Assembly (NCBI GenBank): GCA_003427395.1 | Contig: BFEA01000088.1 | Location: 1,460,283 to 1,489,330 of the forward strand | Origin: Chara braunii | Lineage: Eukaryota; Streptophyta; Charophyceae; Charales; Characeae | DNA: 29,048 nt | Direction of reading: 5' to 3' | In this document: positions 16,968 to 26,157 of the stretch, piece by piece | How the letters are laid out: every line of letters begins with the position of its first letter | Position numbering within the stretch: position 1 is the first letter of the stretch | The notes under the pieces: model-generated | What the model saw: only the letters and a program-made list of their open reading frames with translations | The model's database searches: none | Told to the model about the DNA's origin: nothing | Position numbers and translations under genes: made by a program

Positions 16968-17384
16968 ATGGTTGGTTACTGCCCTAGGATTACAGCTGCC
17001 CTTGACGCCTTAGTCCCCTTTACTAGTGGGGGGGTCTTCCCTTACAAAATAGAGAGCTGTATATCTCTAGAAGAAAGTCATGCTCCGGGAAAAGCTTATG
17101 TCTTGGTAATAAAGCATCTCGACACGGGAGGATACGACATCCGCCCATACGTACCGCTGCTAAGGGAGAGAGGGACGGATCGCGAGTCGCTTAAGAACTG
17201 TATTAGAAACATAATCAGTAAGGAAAGGAAGGAGTTAGAGAAGAAGGGGAAAGAGGTGTTTAGTGACGTGAACCCTGTGCTGTTTTACGGTATTTTCGAA
17301 CCTAGTCTACCCAACAGTTTTACTGACGGCAGGAACTGGGAGCCTATAATTAATATGGCGCTCGGAGCAAGGAGTTGGGGTTAG
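16968..17384 (+). CDS. Accessory family protein, copy 1
   Basis: 138 codons from an ATG at 16968. An overlapping frame from ATG 16918 (MSRDVQIGNEKTIEDGKW) may be the original N-terminus joined by a frameshift. The order of motifs is FPYKIES, GKAYVLVIKHLDTGGYDI, RPYVP, a charged helix (SLKNCIRNIISKERKELEK), then LFYGIFEPSLP and RNWEPII. This matches, in order, the copies at 17675-18187 and 18573-19032. No database family is recognised. No catalytic residues, signal peptide or membrane segments are evident; a small alpha/beta fold is likely. It is followed within six bases by the next ATG, so the array is tightly packed. Confidence 0.5.
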   Translation: MVGYCPRITAALDALVPFTSGGVFPYKIESCISLEESHAPGKAYVLVIKHLDTGGYDIRPYVPLLRERGTDRESLKNCIRNIISKERKELEKKGKEVFSDVNPVLFYGIFEPSLPNSFTDGRNWEPIINMALGARSWG

Positions 17385-17389
17385 TGAGG

Positions 17390-17659
17390 ATGCCGGGTCT
17401 TAGGGAACAGTTCTCCTTCGGGGTCATAGTAGAAGGGAGAATGGTAAAGATTGAGGGCACCCTCCGAATTCCTAATATAGATCTCTTTGGGTTTGAAGAG
17501 CTTGAACTCATTCAAACTTATTTGGATCGTATGAGGGAGTCGGCTTTGAGGATAATTACCAACCAAACCGAGATCAGTTATCTACTGAAGGTAGAAAGAC
17601 TTGGAACCTTCGGGAGGAAATACTATCGTCTGGTCAGGGAACGAGTCCGGTTGTGTTAG
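17390..17659 (+). CDS. Small accessory ORF between family copies 1 and 2
   Basis: 89 codons from ATG 17390, five bases after the stop of the preceding ORF, to TAG 17657-17659. Predicted as strand-strand-helix-strand: FSFGVIVEGRMVKIEGTLRI, then ELELIQTYLDRMRESALRII, then YLLKVERL. The same frame continues open after the TAG into copy 2, so the stop may be a mutation. It weakly resembles 19013-19288 and 19544-19717 in layout. Function unknown. Confidence 0.4.
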   Translation: MPGLREQFSFGVIVEGRMVKIEGTLRIPNIDLFGFEELELIQTYLDRMRESALRIITNQTEISYLLKVERLGTFGRKYYRLVRERVRLC

Positions 17660-17674
17660 GCGGGCGTGACAAAA

Positions 17675-18187
17675 ATGCTGGACCATGAACGAGTAAGGCA
17701 TAAGAAGTCTGCAAAGAAACTTGAGGAGTGGGATAACAAGATCATCGCTGGGAACCGACCGTCGCAGGAGAAGTTTGATGCGGTGTGTGCATACTTGAGT
17801 ACCCTAGGAAGAAGAGAGGAGTTTTCGTAGGAGGTGGAACCTTATGAGATGGTCGACAGCGCATAGGAATTAAGTCGCCTCTATGTTATGACCGTGCGCT
17901 TCCTAGGGACTGAGGTAAGAGACGTAGGCATTTACTTACCAACGGAGAGGTCAGAAGATTTATTGTACGGGCGTTGCTGGCAAAGAGCGAGAGAAGTGGT
18001 AGAGGACGAGAAGGATAGGCTCCTTTCCTCAAGGAAAAAAGTCGCTTGGAGTACCGAAATCAGGATTTTTGAAGACTTACCTAGGCCGCGAATTCCTTAC
18101 GAAGCATTGATAGAGGTCGGTCGAGGTCTAATAGTTGATTTCATAAACCGGCACCATAACCCGAATGGCCAGAGGGAACGAGAATAG
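17675..18187 (+). pseudogene. Accessory family protein, copy 2, with two in-frame TAGs
   Basis: A single frame from ATG 17675 to the stop at 18185-18187, interrupted by TAG at 17828-17830 and 17864-17866. The open part after ATG 17888 reads VRDVGIYLP, then CWQRAREVVEDEKDRL, then VAWSTEIRIFEDLPRPRIPY. These align with copy 3 (DVGIYVP, CWQRASNIVHDEKRRL, ISWSTYVRPFIGIPSPPVE) and more loosely with copy 1. Before the second TAG, EVEPYEMV corresponds to VIPYEIV in copy 3. The TAGs can each arise by one transition, for example from TGG or CAG. Function unknown. Confidence 0.6.
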
Positions 18188-18586
18188 CCAGCCTGGGGGG
18201 GATATATCAAGTGAAGTAAGACAACGTGACCGTGATAGGTGGAGGTCCCAAGAACTGCTCAGACTTTTAACGGAATGGACCCAGGAGGACTTGCATACTC
18301 TAGGCACGTCTATCTGTAGGAGAGCTCGATCTGATGAAACAAGGTTGATAGAGATTAAGAGAGGAACCTCTTGCCTACGAGATCAAGAAGGGGAACTCTA
18401 CCTTGACACATGTTTGTTCGGAGTAGAAGGTGAGCGCGAGATAAGAGATGACAGAGGAAGATTGATTGGAGTCATGAGGGCAGTGAAGGATTAGTGCAAG
18501 GAAGACCAAGAGGGAGAGTGCTTCCAAGACCAAGAGCAGGATTAGAAGCCATGCTAGGAGAGGTGACCAAGGATGAGGAGGAGTAA
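18165..18586 (+). pseudogene. Small accessory ORF overlapping copies 2 and 3, frameshifted
   Basis: It starts at ATG 18165, 23 bases before the stop of copy 2. The first frame runs 109 codons to TAG 18492 with a helical part (RSQELLRLLTEWTQEDLHTL) and a strand part (GELYLDTCLFGVEG). A second frame beginning near 18494 continues as a Pro/Arg-rich tail (PRGRVLPRPRAGLEAMLGEV) to TAA 18584-18586, overlapping the ATG of copy 3 by 14 bases. I infer one protein with a frameshift near 18490. Unknown family. Confidence 0.4.
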
Positions 18587-19032
18587 GAGACTAGATGAAG
18601 GGAAGTCGAGGAAGTTGGTCCGTTCCCTTAACTCTATATCGAAGAAAGCAGTAATCCCCTATGAGATCGTGAGATATGAAGGTCTCAAGAGTCAGGGATG
18701 GGGGCTTGATGGTATGTATGTCATTACGTACTACTTCATCATCCTTGATGAGTATGACGTGGGAATATACGTGCCACAACATAGGTTTAAGGAAGACGAA
18801 AAATGTCATTGTTGGCAACGGGCGTCGAACATAGTCCATGACGAGAAGAGAAGACTCCAATGACTAAGGGCGAATTTCTTGGAGTACCTACGTTAGGCCT
18901 TTCATCGGAATACCGTCCCCGCCAGTTGAAGGGCTTACGCTCGCTAACAATGAATGGTCAGCCGTAATAGACCTCGTATGGAAGGTTAAGAGGGGGCGAC
19001 ACGAACTCATCGATGTCAGGAGCAGTGACTGA
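18573..19032 (+). pseudogene. Accessory family protein, copy 3, frameshifted
   Basis: ATG 18573 opens a 96-codon frame ending at TGA 18861-18863: KAVIPYEIVRYEGL, MYVITYYFIILDEYDVGIYV, CWQRASNIVHDEKRRL. From about 18871 the next frame supplies the expected continuation (ISWSTYVRPFIGIPSPPVEG, then NNEWSAVIDLVWKVKRG) to TGA 19030-19032. Together these match copy 2 along its length, so a one-base-type shift near 18865 has split the gene. The first frame's stop overlaps another ATG as ATGA. Function unknown; no enzyme motif is seen. Confidence 0.6.
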
Positions 19033-19288
19033 AGAGGAAGAGGTGAATCGAGTATCATTCGCTGGCAGAGTGACATCAGTCATTAGAATTCGGTCGACCA
19101 GGTCTCTAGACGAACAGGGTTGCGAACAACTTGCTCGAAGGGCAATTGAGAGGGAGAGGCCTAGGATTCTGGAGCTGGTTAGAGCAGAGAGAAGAATAAT
19201 CTATGATGTGATGGTTTGGTCACAAGGATGGCTGAGGTACGAAGTGGGGAAAGACGAGACAGTCCAAGAAGCAGAATCCCGCGTGTAA
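19013..19288 (+). CDS. Small accessory ORF after copy 3
   Basis: 91 codons from ATG 19013, overlapping the end of copy 3 by 20 bases, to TAA 19286-19288. Layout: NRVSFAGRVTSVIRIRSTRS, a charged helix (CEQLARRAIERERPRILELV), then IIYDVMVWSQGWLRYEV. This strand-helix-strand layout resembles 17390-17659. Unknown function. Confidence 0.4.
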   Translation: MSGAVTEEEEVNRVSFAGRVTSVIRIRSTRSLDEQGCEQLARRAIERERPRILELVRAERRIIYDVMVWSQGWLRYEVGKDETVQEAESRV

Positions 19289-19551
19289 GAGGGAGTGACG
19301 AGAAAATTAATTCGCTGCTTGAAGCATACTCGGACCTGGTGAACGATAAGATAGTACAACTGGTAGACGGATATAAGGAGTGGGGCGGCTCGATGAATGT
19401 GCAAAAATTACAGGCGCTCGAGCGAAGAGTGGGGAGACTGGCCTTAATCTATAAGGAGGAAAGAGAAAGGATAATAAACTGGAAGGAGGAATTTCTGGCC
19501 AAGAGGATAAAGAAGATCCGCAAAGAAAACGAAGAAAAGAGGAATGGTTAG
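19228..19551 (+). CDS. Helical accessory ORF
   Basis: The frame runs from ATG 19228 to TAG 19549-19551, overlapping the previous ORF. From about residue 25 it is almost entirely charged helix: NSLLEAYSDLVNDKIVQLVD, KLQALERRVGRLALIYKEER, AKRIKKIRKENEEKRNG. A coiled coil is likely. The start region overlaps a different frame, so the real product may begin later or be joined to the preceding ORF by a frameshift. It ends inside the next ORF (ATGGTTAG overlap). Unknown function. Confidence 0.35.
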   Translation: MAEVRSGERRDSPRSRIPRVRGSDEKINSLLEAYSDLVNDKIVQLVDGYKEWGGSMNVQKLQALERRVGRLALIYKEERERIINWKEEFLAKRIKKIRKENEEKRNG

Positions 19552-20053
19552 TGGTGAAGGCGAGGCCAGGAAGTATCGACTAATCTGTGGGGCGAAAATT
19601 GAAGGACCCTTAGTGAGGGCAAGGGTAAAAGTTATATATATCGAGAGGTTGAATCAGGAAGAAGAAGCTGAGGCGACCAGAAGAGCGATCAAAGAAGCTA
19701 GGATTTGTGCTATCTGAAAGGCAGCTGACGAGCTTCAAGTGGCAAAAATCGATATCTGTACGACACCGTTTGTAGGAGAAGGATTTTTCAGGGAGTGGAG
19801 AGAGATCATAGCAGAAACAAGGACCAGACTAAGGAAGAACGTTCGCGAGCCTGAGGAACTTTCTAGCGACGTGATTGACGTAGTTTCCTTGAGAACCTTG
19901 GAAGCTAACTCGCGGTATACAAAAGTCGTGTTGACCACCGCTTTAGTAATTAGGGCGGAATGACGAGACACAGATTTCGAAGCGCTGTTGGAACTGTTGG
20001 CCGACTCCACTGAAAAGATCCTAGCCGCGTGGAGAAGTGTGGCCGAAAGCTAG
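19544..20053 (+). pseudogene. Accessory ORF with two in-frame TGAs, directly before gag
   Basis: ATG 19544 overlaps the preceding stop by eight bases. One frame runs to TAG 20051-20053 with TGA at 19715-19717 and 19961-19963. Segments: YRLICGAKIEGPLVRARVKV, helix (EEEAEATRRAIKEARICAI), then FFREWREIIAETRTRL, VLTTALVIRAE and a helical end (DFEALLELLADSTEKILAAW). Strand-strand-helix layout as in neighbouring ORFs. The stops fit CGA- or TGG-to-TGA transitions. Its 3' end overlaps the frame of gag. Confidence 0.45.
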
Positions 20054-21200
20054 ACAGAGTGTTCAAGGATTAGTTAGGAAAGATGGACGGAGAAAGAGCT
20101 TACCTAACCTCGATAGGAGGAGAAGTGAAACACAGGAATCAAGAACAAATAGCCCAGACAGAAAAATGAGCGTCGACGTGGACAACGACGCGGAGAGAAT
20201 AAGGAGGGTCTTAAGAGAGCTAGACACTCGTGTCAAGGAACCAGAGGGACGAAGCTCCAGGAGCGAAGGCTGGAGGAAAGAAGCTTTGAGCAGGACAAAG
20301 ATGACAAGGTTTGTCGATCCTGGGGTAAGAGAACCTCAAAGAGAGGTCGCGAGCGAGCCTTACAGGAGGGGACCTCATTCCATGGCGTATGCGCCAGACA
20401 CTTATGTGTCTCCCTTCCTAGGGGCCTCACCGTTACAGTCTCCCGGGCTGGCTGGGATTCAGACAATCTTTATAGAGAAGAATATCACGGAATTCCTAGA
20501 TGATTGGGAAGTGTTAGGAATGCGAGCAGAATGGAGTGATCAAGGTATGATACTGAACTTCCTCCACCATACGGCCCCAAAGATAGACCGTGAAGTGAGG
20601 GACGTTATCCCAGATAATTGGCGTTGGTTGGCGTTCAGGGAGAGAGTTGCCAGAGTCTTCGCATGTGACGAGACCTCTTACTCAATAGACGACTTAAAAA
20701 GGATGAAGAAGCAAGAAGACGAGAGTTTAGTGCCGTTTGCAAGGAGATACGAGAAGGCGTCTAATCCCCTGGTAGAAGGAGGGTTTATGGGGGAGATAGA
20801 GCGATGCGGGATATTTTTAGGGTTCTTATCCCGAGAGAAACGCGATAAGATCATGAGGGATCTTCCGTCCAGGGTGGTGTTCGGTCAAGTCAAGCTTTTA
20901 GTCCATGATACAGAGGGACAAAGCGCTAAAGCACACCTCGCTAGGATCCTCGACAAACTAGGGAAGGAAGTAACTGCGGACAATGGGGGAGGAAGACCTC
21001 AGTATGAGGATAGAAGAACCCGAATTGAAGGAAGAGATGTCGGCAAACAGGCTCGCCTAGAAGGGGGGAGTCGATCAGAGGCGATAACGATTGGAAGAAA
21101 GAAGGAAGATGAGATTGGAAAAGGAACCACGAAGAATGGGGGACTTCTTCCAAGTGGTCTAACATTAAAGATAGTCGGTGGAAGCCGAAGGAAGAGATAG
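20037..21200 (+). CDS. gag: Gag-like (capsid) polyprotein segment of the Ty3/gypsy element
   Basis: Gag would form the virus-like particle that packages element RNA. The frame opens with GTG 20037; the first ATG is 20166 (MSVDVDNDAERIRRV, A at -3) and is the likelier start. The N-terminal 110 residues are basic and disordered. From about residue 140 to 290 (GTG numbering) there is a helical capsid-like region: FIEKNITEFLDDWEVLGMRA, WRWLAFRERVARVF, EDESLVPFARRYEKAS, RCGIFLGFLSREKRDKIM. This fits retrotransposon Gag. From about 21065 the plausible frame shifts to that of the next ORF (DNDWKKEG, then EEWGTSSKWSNIKDS), where a TGA is also met. The 21198 TAG is therefore probably not the natural end. 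A G-run near 21062 is the likely slip site. Confidence 0.7.
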   Translation: MWPKARQSVQGLVRKDGRRKSLPNLDRRRSETQESRTNSPDRKMSVDVDNDAERIRRVLRELDTRVKEPEGRSSRSEGWRKEALSRTKMTRFVDPGVREPQREVASEPYRRGPHSMAYAPDTYVSPFLGASPLQSPGLAGIQTIFIEKNITEFLDDWEVLGMRAEWSDQGMILNFLHHTAPKIDREVRDVIPDNWRWLAFRERVARVFACDETSYSIDDLKRMKKQEDESLVPFARRYEKASNPLVEGGFMGEIERCGIFLGFLSREKRDKIMRDLPSRVVFGQVKLLVHDTEGQSAKAHLARILDKLGKEVTADNGGGRPQYEDRRTRIEGRDVGKQARLEGGSRSEAITIGRKKEDEIGKGTTKNGGLLPSGLTLKIVGGSRRKR

Positions 21201-21232
21201 AGGTTAGGAGGTCTAAAAGACGAGAGGAGGAG

Positions 21233-22768
21233 ATGGTGAAACAGATAGAAGTTCTAAAGGCGAAAGTGAAGAAGTTACAAAGTAGTAATCAAAGAAAGGA
21301 AGAGACCTCGACTCGAGCCGCCCCTCGAACGGAGAATCGCGGGGACCCTAGTCCGAAGCGAACTTGGAATAGTAAGGCCTGTATCTACTGTGGGGATGAG
21401 GACCACCAAAAGAGAGATTGTCGTGCGATGATGAAAGCCCTGATGGAAGGCATCATCGAGTTGGATGATAGGAAGTATGTGATGTGGGCGGATGATGGGA
21501 AGTCAGTGCCCTTCTTACCCTCGATGAAGATCAATGTAGATATCAGGAGGCGAAGGATGAATGAGGCAAAGGGGAAACAAGCACAAGAGTCAGCGGCAGC
21601 GAAGGTTTCCCGGGTGACATTTGAGGAGGATCTCGAGGGGCTACCGGAAAGTCCTAGGATGAGGATTTCTTCTATTAAGTTTGAAGATACCAAGGATAAT
21701 GGTGAAGTTTACGTTTGCACTCAGGATGTTGGCGAATCGAATAAAGGAAAGAAAGAAGACCAAGACCAACCAATGACGGACGAACAGGTGGAGTCGCCTA
21801 AGTCACCTCAGTCTCCTAGAAAAAGAGGGGCCAAGAAGTTTCAGTTGAAAAGTTCACTGGATGAGGTAGATTTGAGGGAGCCGTTAAGGAGGGCTATGGA
21901 TATGCCCATTCCTATTACCTTGAAAGAGTTCATAGCCAGTTGTGGACCAGCGCGAGATGAACTAATAGGAATGATGAAGAAGGCTAAGGTGCCATTCGGG
22001 GAGACTGCGGCTTCAAGCGAGCCGAAGATAGAAACGAAGGCATCTATTCTAGCGGCGGAGAAAGGAAGAGTAGAACATGAAGAAACCAATGATGATGGAG
22101 GCGATTATTTTTATGTTCTTCGTAGCGGGAAGTTGAACGCCACCGTCAATGGGATAAGGATGGAAGCTATAGTAGACGACGGGTCTGAGTCTACCGTCTG
22201 TGAGGATAAAGTGGCCCGAAAGCTGGGTCTAGAGGTGGACAGGAGTGTAGCCATGACCATGGTATCAGCCAACAAGCTAAAGCAGCCAGCCCTAGGGGTG
22301 TGTCATAAAGCCAAGGTCGTAGTCACTGGGGTCGAGGCCACTCTACCTGTATTCACAGTTGAACACTGCTCGTCGGCGCTAATCCTTGGACGAACATGGC
22401 TGACACGTGTCAATGCCACCACCGAGAATAAGCGTGATGGGAGCCAGACGGTGACCATTGACGGGCCCGAGGGAAGCAGAGTCACCCTAAAAACTGTGAA
22501 TGAATTTGACAAACGTCATAAGGTTTCCCTACAGAACAATGGACTGTTAAAAACGAAAAGTTGTCAGATGATTCCCGAGGAAGTCACTCTTGGGCCGCAT
22601 AAAGTGAAAGGAGTGAAGATTGAAGTTGAGGACTTGGAGGACAGGTACGTGGTCGATGGAATGGCTTATGAGAAGGAGGTTGACGACGATGAGTTTGGTG
22701 GGTGCATGAACCTATCTTTTTTGGAGAAATTCCTCCACACAGCGGGGGAAAAAGATACAAAACAGTAG
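21233..22768 (+). CDS. Zinc knuckle and aspartic protease segment of the gag-pol polyprotein
   Basis: Nucleocapsid and protease part of the element. The frame is open from before ATG 21233. Residues 50-63 are a CCHC zinc knuckle (CIYCGDEDHQKRDC, C-x2-C-x4-H-x4-C). A long charged linker follows. The retropepsin-like protease spans roughly residues 300-395: VNGIRMEAIVDDGSESTVCE holds the catalytic D-x-G (DDG at 315-317, where DTG or DSG is usual), and LILGRTWL (about 383-390) is the conserved ILGR(P/T)WL block. It ends at TAG 22766-22768, but a frameshift in the GGGGGAAAAA run near 22745 moves the reading into the pol frame. Function follows from the motifs; activity of this copy is unlikely. 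Confidence 0.8.
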   Translation: MVKQIEVLKAKVKKLQSSNQRKEETSTRAAPRTENRGDPSPKRTWNSKACIYCGDEDHQKRDCRAMMKALMEGIIELDDRKYVMWADDGKSVPFLPSMKINVDIRRRRMNEAKGKQAQESAAAKVSRVTFEEDLEGLPESPRMRISSIKFEDTKDNGEVYVCTQDVGESNKGKKEDQDQPMTDEQVESPKSPQSPRKRGAKKFQLKSSLDEVDLREPLRRAMDMPIPITLKEFIASCGPARDELIGMMKKAKVPFGETAASSEPKIETKASILAAEKGRVEHEETNDDGGDYFYVLRSGKLNATVNGIRMEAIVDDGSESTVCEDKVARKLGLEVDRSVAMTMVSANKLKQPALGVCHKAKVVVTGVEATLPVFTVEHCSSALILGRTWLTRVNATTENKRDGSQTVTIDGPEGSRVTLKTVNEFDKRHKVSLQNNGLLKTKSCQMIPEEVTLGPHKVKGVKIEVEDLEDRYVVDGMAYEKEVDDDEFGGCMNLSFLEKFLHTAGEKDTKQ

Positions 22769-24009
22769 CACAAAAAGTCAAGCCTGCCGCGGTCAGCCGT
22801 GATAGGATCGGGGAGATAGAAATCACTAAGGAAGAGATCACTCAGATGATTAGGGAGCGAAAGGCGACTGAAGGGCAATGCATTACCGATGACAGGATAA
22901 AGGGGATGGACATAGGTGACGGAAACATAACTAAAGAAGAGAGGGAGTTGATAATAGGCACCTTAAGAGCGTGCGACAAGGCAGTAGCCTTTTCTGACGC
23001 GGAAAGAGGAAGGATAGATCCCACATATGCTAAGCCCGCAAGGATCTATACGGTGCCGCACGTGCCGTGGAATGATGCCGGGTGAAAGTGCGCGCAAAAG
23101 GAGAAAGAGATAATAGTGGATTTCTTAAAGGAAAAGATAAGAACGTTCGTAACAGAACCATGTGAGAGCGCTTACGCCAACATATGTTTTTTTCTTCGGA
23201 AGTCGAATGAGAAGCTCCGATAGATACAAGACCTCCAGAAAACGAATAAGGTTACAGTTAGGGACGTCGGATCTATTCCAAATGCAGATTTTCTCTCTGA
23301 AGGAGCGGCGGGACGCTCGATTTACTCGGTCTGCGAACTTTTCTCAGGCTACTACAAGATTCCGCTTGATTATCGAGACCGGCATCTAACTGCAATGCAC
23401 ACGTCGTTAGGGCTAATACAGATGATAGTGGTGCCAATGGGATGGACTAATGGCGTGGCGGTCTTCCAAAGAGCAATGGTGGCAGTCTTAGGAGAGCTTA
23501 TACCGAATTTGGTAGAGGTCTTCCTGGATGATTTTCCAATCAAAGGACCCTATGAGAAGGACGAGACTGAGGTGAGGCCTAGGGTAAGGAAGTTCATCGC
23601 TACTCACACTGAAGATATTAAGAAGGTGCTAGTGAAGTTGGAAGATGCTAATCTAACCGTAAGCGAGACTAAGAGTAGGTGGGCAGTGTCTTCTCTAAAG
23701 ATGGTAGGTTTCATCTGTGACAAGGATAGTAGGAGACCGGACCCCGCAAAGTTAGAGAAGCTTATGAACTGGCCTACTCCGTTACGACATATTACCGATA
23801 TACATCAGTTTCTGGGGGGAGGCGGGTTTTGGAAGAACTTTATAAAGGGCTATGCTGGAAAAGCTGAACCGCTAAGAAGGCTCTTCCGCAAAGGAGTGAA
23901 ATGGAGTTGGACGAGTGAGCAAGAGGATACTGTGAGAGCCGTAAAGGATGAATTCAAAGAAGGGGGACAAGTCCTCGGTGTTCCTTACTTTGAGGACGAG
24001 GAGAAGTGA
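22702..24009 (+). pseudogene. pol: Ty3/gypsy reverse transcriptase, in-frame stops
   Basis: Copies element RNA into DNA. One frame runs throughout with TGA at 23083-23085, TAG at 23221-23223 and TGA at 24007-24009. Conserved order: ARIYTVPHVPW before the RT; IQDLQKTNKVTVRDVGSIPN (the D of the palm); ELFSGYYKIPL; MGWTNGVAVFQRAM; the catalytic VFLDDFPIKG (F-L-D-D in place of Y-x-D-D); VGFICDKDSRRPDPAKLEKL; and the thumb/connection NWPTPL...QFLGGGGFW. Between 22776 and 24009 I find no indel. The 23221 stop sits where related elements have an aromatic residue (LRxIQDLQ), consistent with TGG to TAG. The 22702 ATG is only where the frame opens, not a true start. Confidence 0.88.
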
Positions 24010-24400
24010 CCGTTTGTAGTATGCACGAATGCGGGACCTGCCTCAGTTGGGGGAGTCTTAGCTCAGAAAGACCAGGAGGGCCGTGAGAGACCTCTTAGAT
24101 TCGAGAGTAAGACCTTAAACGCCACGGGAAGGAACTACCCACAGTTTAAGAAAGAAGTTCTAGGGGTGCTTCACTGCCTGAATGTCTTTCGTCATTACAT
24201 TTACGGTTGAAGATTTGTACTGAGGGTTGACCCAACGGTGGTAGCGACCGTCCTACAGAAATATTTTCCGTTGACGGATCCAACAATTGCTAGATGGTTC
24301 ATGCATGTAAGAATGTTCGACTATGTGATGGAACGAATATCGGGAGCTAAGAATTCGGTTGCTGATGACTGGTTACGAATTTCGTTGGAAGAAGGGAACC
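24010..24400 (+). pseudogene. pol: RNase H domain of the Ty3/gypsy pol
   Basis: Degrades the RNA strand during reverse transcription. Same frame as the RT, with TGA at 24208-24210. PFVVCTNAGPASVGGVLAQK is the first RNase H block, but the usual TDA(S/G) aspartate is Asn (AAT, one G-to-A change from GAT). RNYPQFKKEVLGVLHCL keeps the catalytic glutamate, and FVLRVDPT keeps the third acidic residue. The block before the tether (ISGAKNSVADDWLRI) corresponds to the usual GxxNxxADxLSR. The stop precedes RFVLRVDP, where relatives have R or K, so CGA to TGA is likely. Not functional. Confidence 0.82.
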
Positions 24401-24579
24401 TAGGATCGCCGGGAGGAGTTGACAAGTTTTTACAGATGGAGATAGGTTCTCTAAGAGTAGAGACAAGTGCGGTCAGGACTTCGCTGTTCCTCGAGAACCT
24501 CTACACGGGAAAATACCACCGGATAGGGCGGTATATCATAGGTGAGGCCGAGATGGATGACAAGGTTAGGAAGGAGGCT

Positions 24580-26055
24580 CAACAATATTGCCTAAGGGCG
24601 GGTCACCTCTTCAAGAGGCCACCTAAGAACGGGATGCCAATGAGGGTCGTCTATGACGAGGGTGAGCAATAAGATATAATAGCGAAACTTCACGACGGAG
24701 TCGTTAGGGGAAACAGAGGAGTGAAAGGAACCTTTGAGAAGGTCAGGAACCTTTATTGGTGGGATGGTCTATATAGGGATGTGGAAGCGTATTGTCTCAC
24801 ATGCATGGAGTGTCAGAAAAGGGCTGTGGTTAGGTATAAGGAACCACTGTTTCCTTTGTATCCTACAGTCGTAAGTCAAGAAGTTCACGTGGATTTAGTT
24901 AAGATGCCCAAAGGAGAAGGGGGAATAAATTATATCATGGACATTAGGGATGACTTGACCGGGTTTGTCAAGGCATGACCATTAAAGCAGAAAACAGGCA
25001 AGGCTGTTAGTGGATATCTAACGGAGTATATCACTCGATACGGTTGTGTGGGGAAGATTGTTATGGATAGGGGGTCAGAATTTATGGCCAAAGAAGTCCA
25101 GGAACTGCTCCAGAAGGCGGGGATACGGGTGTTGCTATCTACGGCGTACCATCCCCAAACTAACGCTCCCATAGAGAGAGGACATCAGTCTCTAGTGAAT
25201 GTGCTCGCCAAATGGTGCGAAGGTAGGGAGAAGATGTGGCCTAGGTACCTAAGATTCGCTGTCTGGGCGGATAATATCACCATTTGATCAACTACGGGGT
25301 ATCCACCCTACACTTTGTGGTTTGGCAGACAGTGCCCCTTACCAATAGAATTCCATATCGATTCTTGGCAGACGATTGACTGGGAAGAAGTCTCCACTAG
25401 AGAACAGTTGTTAACCGCTAGAGTGAAACAAATAGCCGAGACTCTTGAGGATAGCACCCTGGATGCTATGGAAAAGCTAAAGATCCAGAGGTGAAAGGAG
25501 AAGGAGAGATGGGATAAGCATATCCGAGTCAGGCAAAAAGGGATACCCAAGGGAGGTCTAGTCTTGCTTTACGATTCTTCGTTAGAAAGGACTTGGACCG
25601 GGAAGTTAGCGAACCGATGGATGGGGCCCTATCGTGTGGTGAAGAGGCTGGAAGGTGGAGCCTATCTGATAGAGGAACTAGATAAAGCTAGGTGGGCAGA
25701 ACCAGTATCAGGTGCCCGCTTAAAAGTCTTTAAGGAACGAAAGGAGCCTACCTTGCATCTTCGGAAGGATAAAGAGAAAGAAGAAGTCGACAAGCGACTA
25801 GAAGGACGTTTGGAGAAGCGCGAAGCAGACCCTACAACGGGGGTCACTCATGAGATGGGAGAGTCCTCTAACATGTCTACAAGAAAAGGGAAAGAGAAGG
25901 CTCTAGGGGTCAAGGGTAGACGATGAAAAGGGCCGAAGAAGAAGAAGTGCGAAGTCGTAGAATCGACCGGGTTGAGGAAGGAAAAGAAGCGAAAGGGCAA
26001 GGAGACTATTAAGGCCATACTGATAGTGGACAAGACAGAGAGTCAGTGCCGCTAG
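24580..26055 (+). pseudogene. pol: DDE integrase of the Ty3/gypsy element, in-frame stops
   Basis: Inserts element DNA into the genome. Same frame as RT and RNase H, with stops at 24670 (TAA), 24976, 25285, 25492 and 25924 (all TGA), then TAG 26053-26055. The zinc-binding region is LHDGVVRGNRGVKGT...CLTCMEC: the first His and both Cys are present, but the second His is Asn. The catalytic triad is complete: D in VHVDLVKMP, D in IVMDRGSEFMAKEV and E in HPQTNAPIERGH. A C-terminal DNA-binding part (RWMGPYRVVKRLEGGAYLIE) is followed by a Lys/Glu-rich tail; no chromodomain is evident. Stops precede PLKQKTGKAV and STTGYPPYTLWF, where R is usual, again fitting CGA to TGA. The inactive copy shows no indel. 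Confidence 0.85.
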
Positions 26056-26157
26056 GAGAACAGGCAACGGAGGTCCACCAACCGATTAGGGGTCAAAAAG
26101 AGATTAGTTAAGAAGAAGCAAAGAAAGAAGAAAAAGCAACAAAAAGGGATTCGGTGA

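Noticed and set aside
23162-23389. 75-codon ORF inside the RT region in another frame
   Set aside because: The RT motifs IQDLQ and LFSGYYKIPL are in the main pol frame across the same bases, so this ORF is a shadow.
22776-26055. In-frame TGA as a reassigned sense codon or programmed readthrough
   Set aside because: TGA, TAG and TAA all occur in the frame, several TGA positions correspond to Arg (CGA) rather than Trp, and the cystinosin gene in the same window uses ordinary codons with TAG as stop. Mutational decay is simpler.
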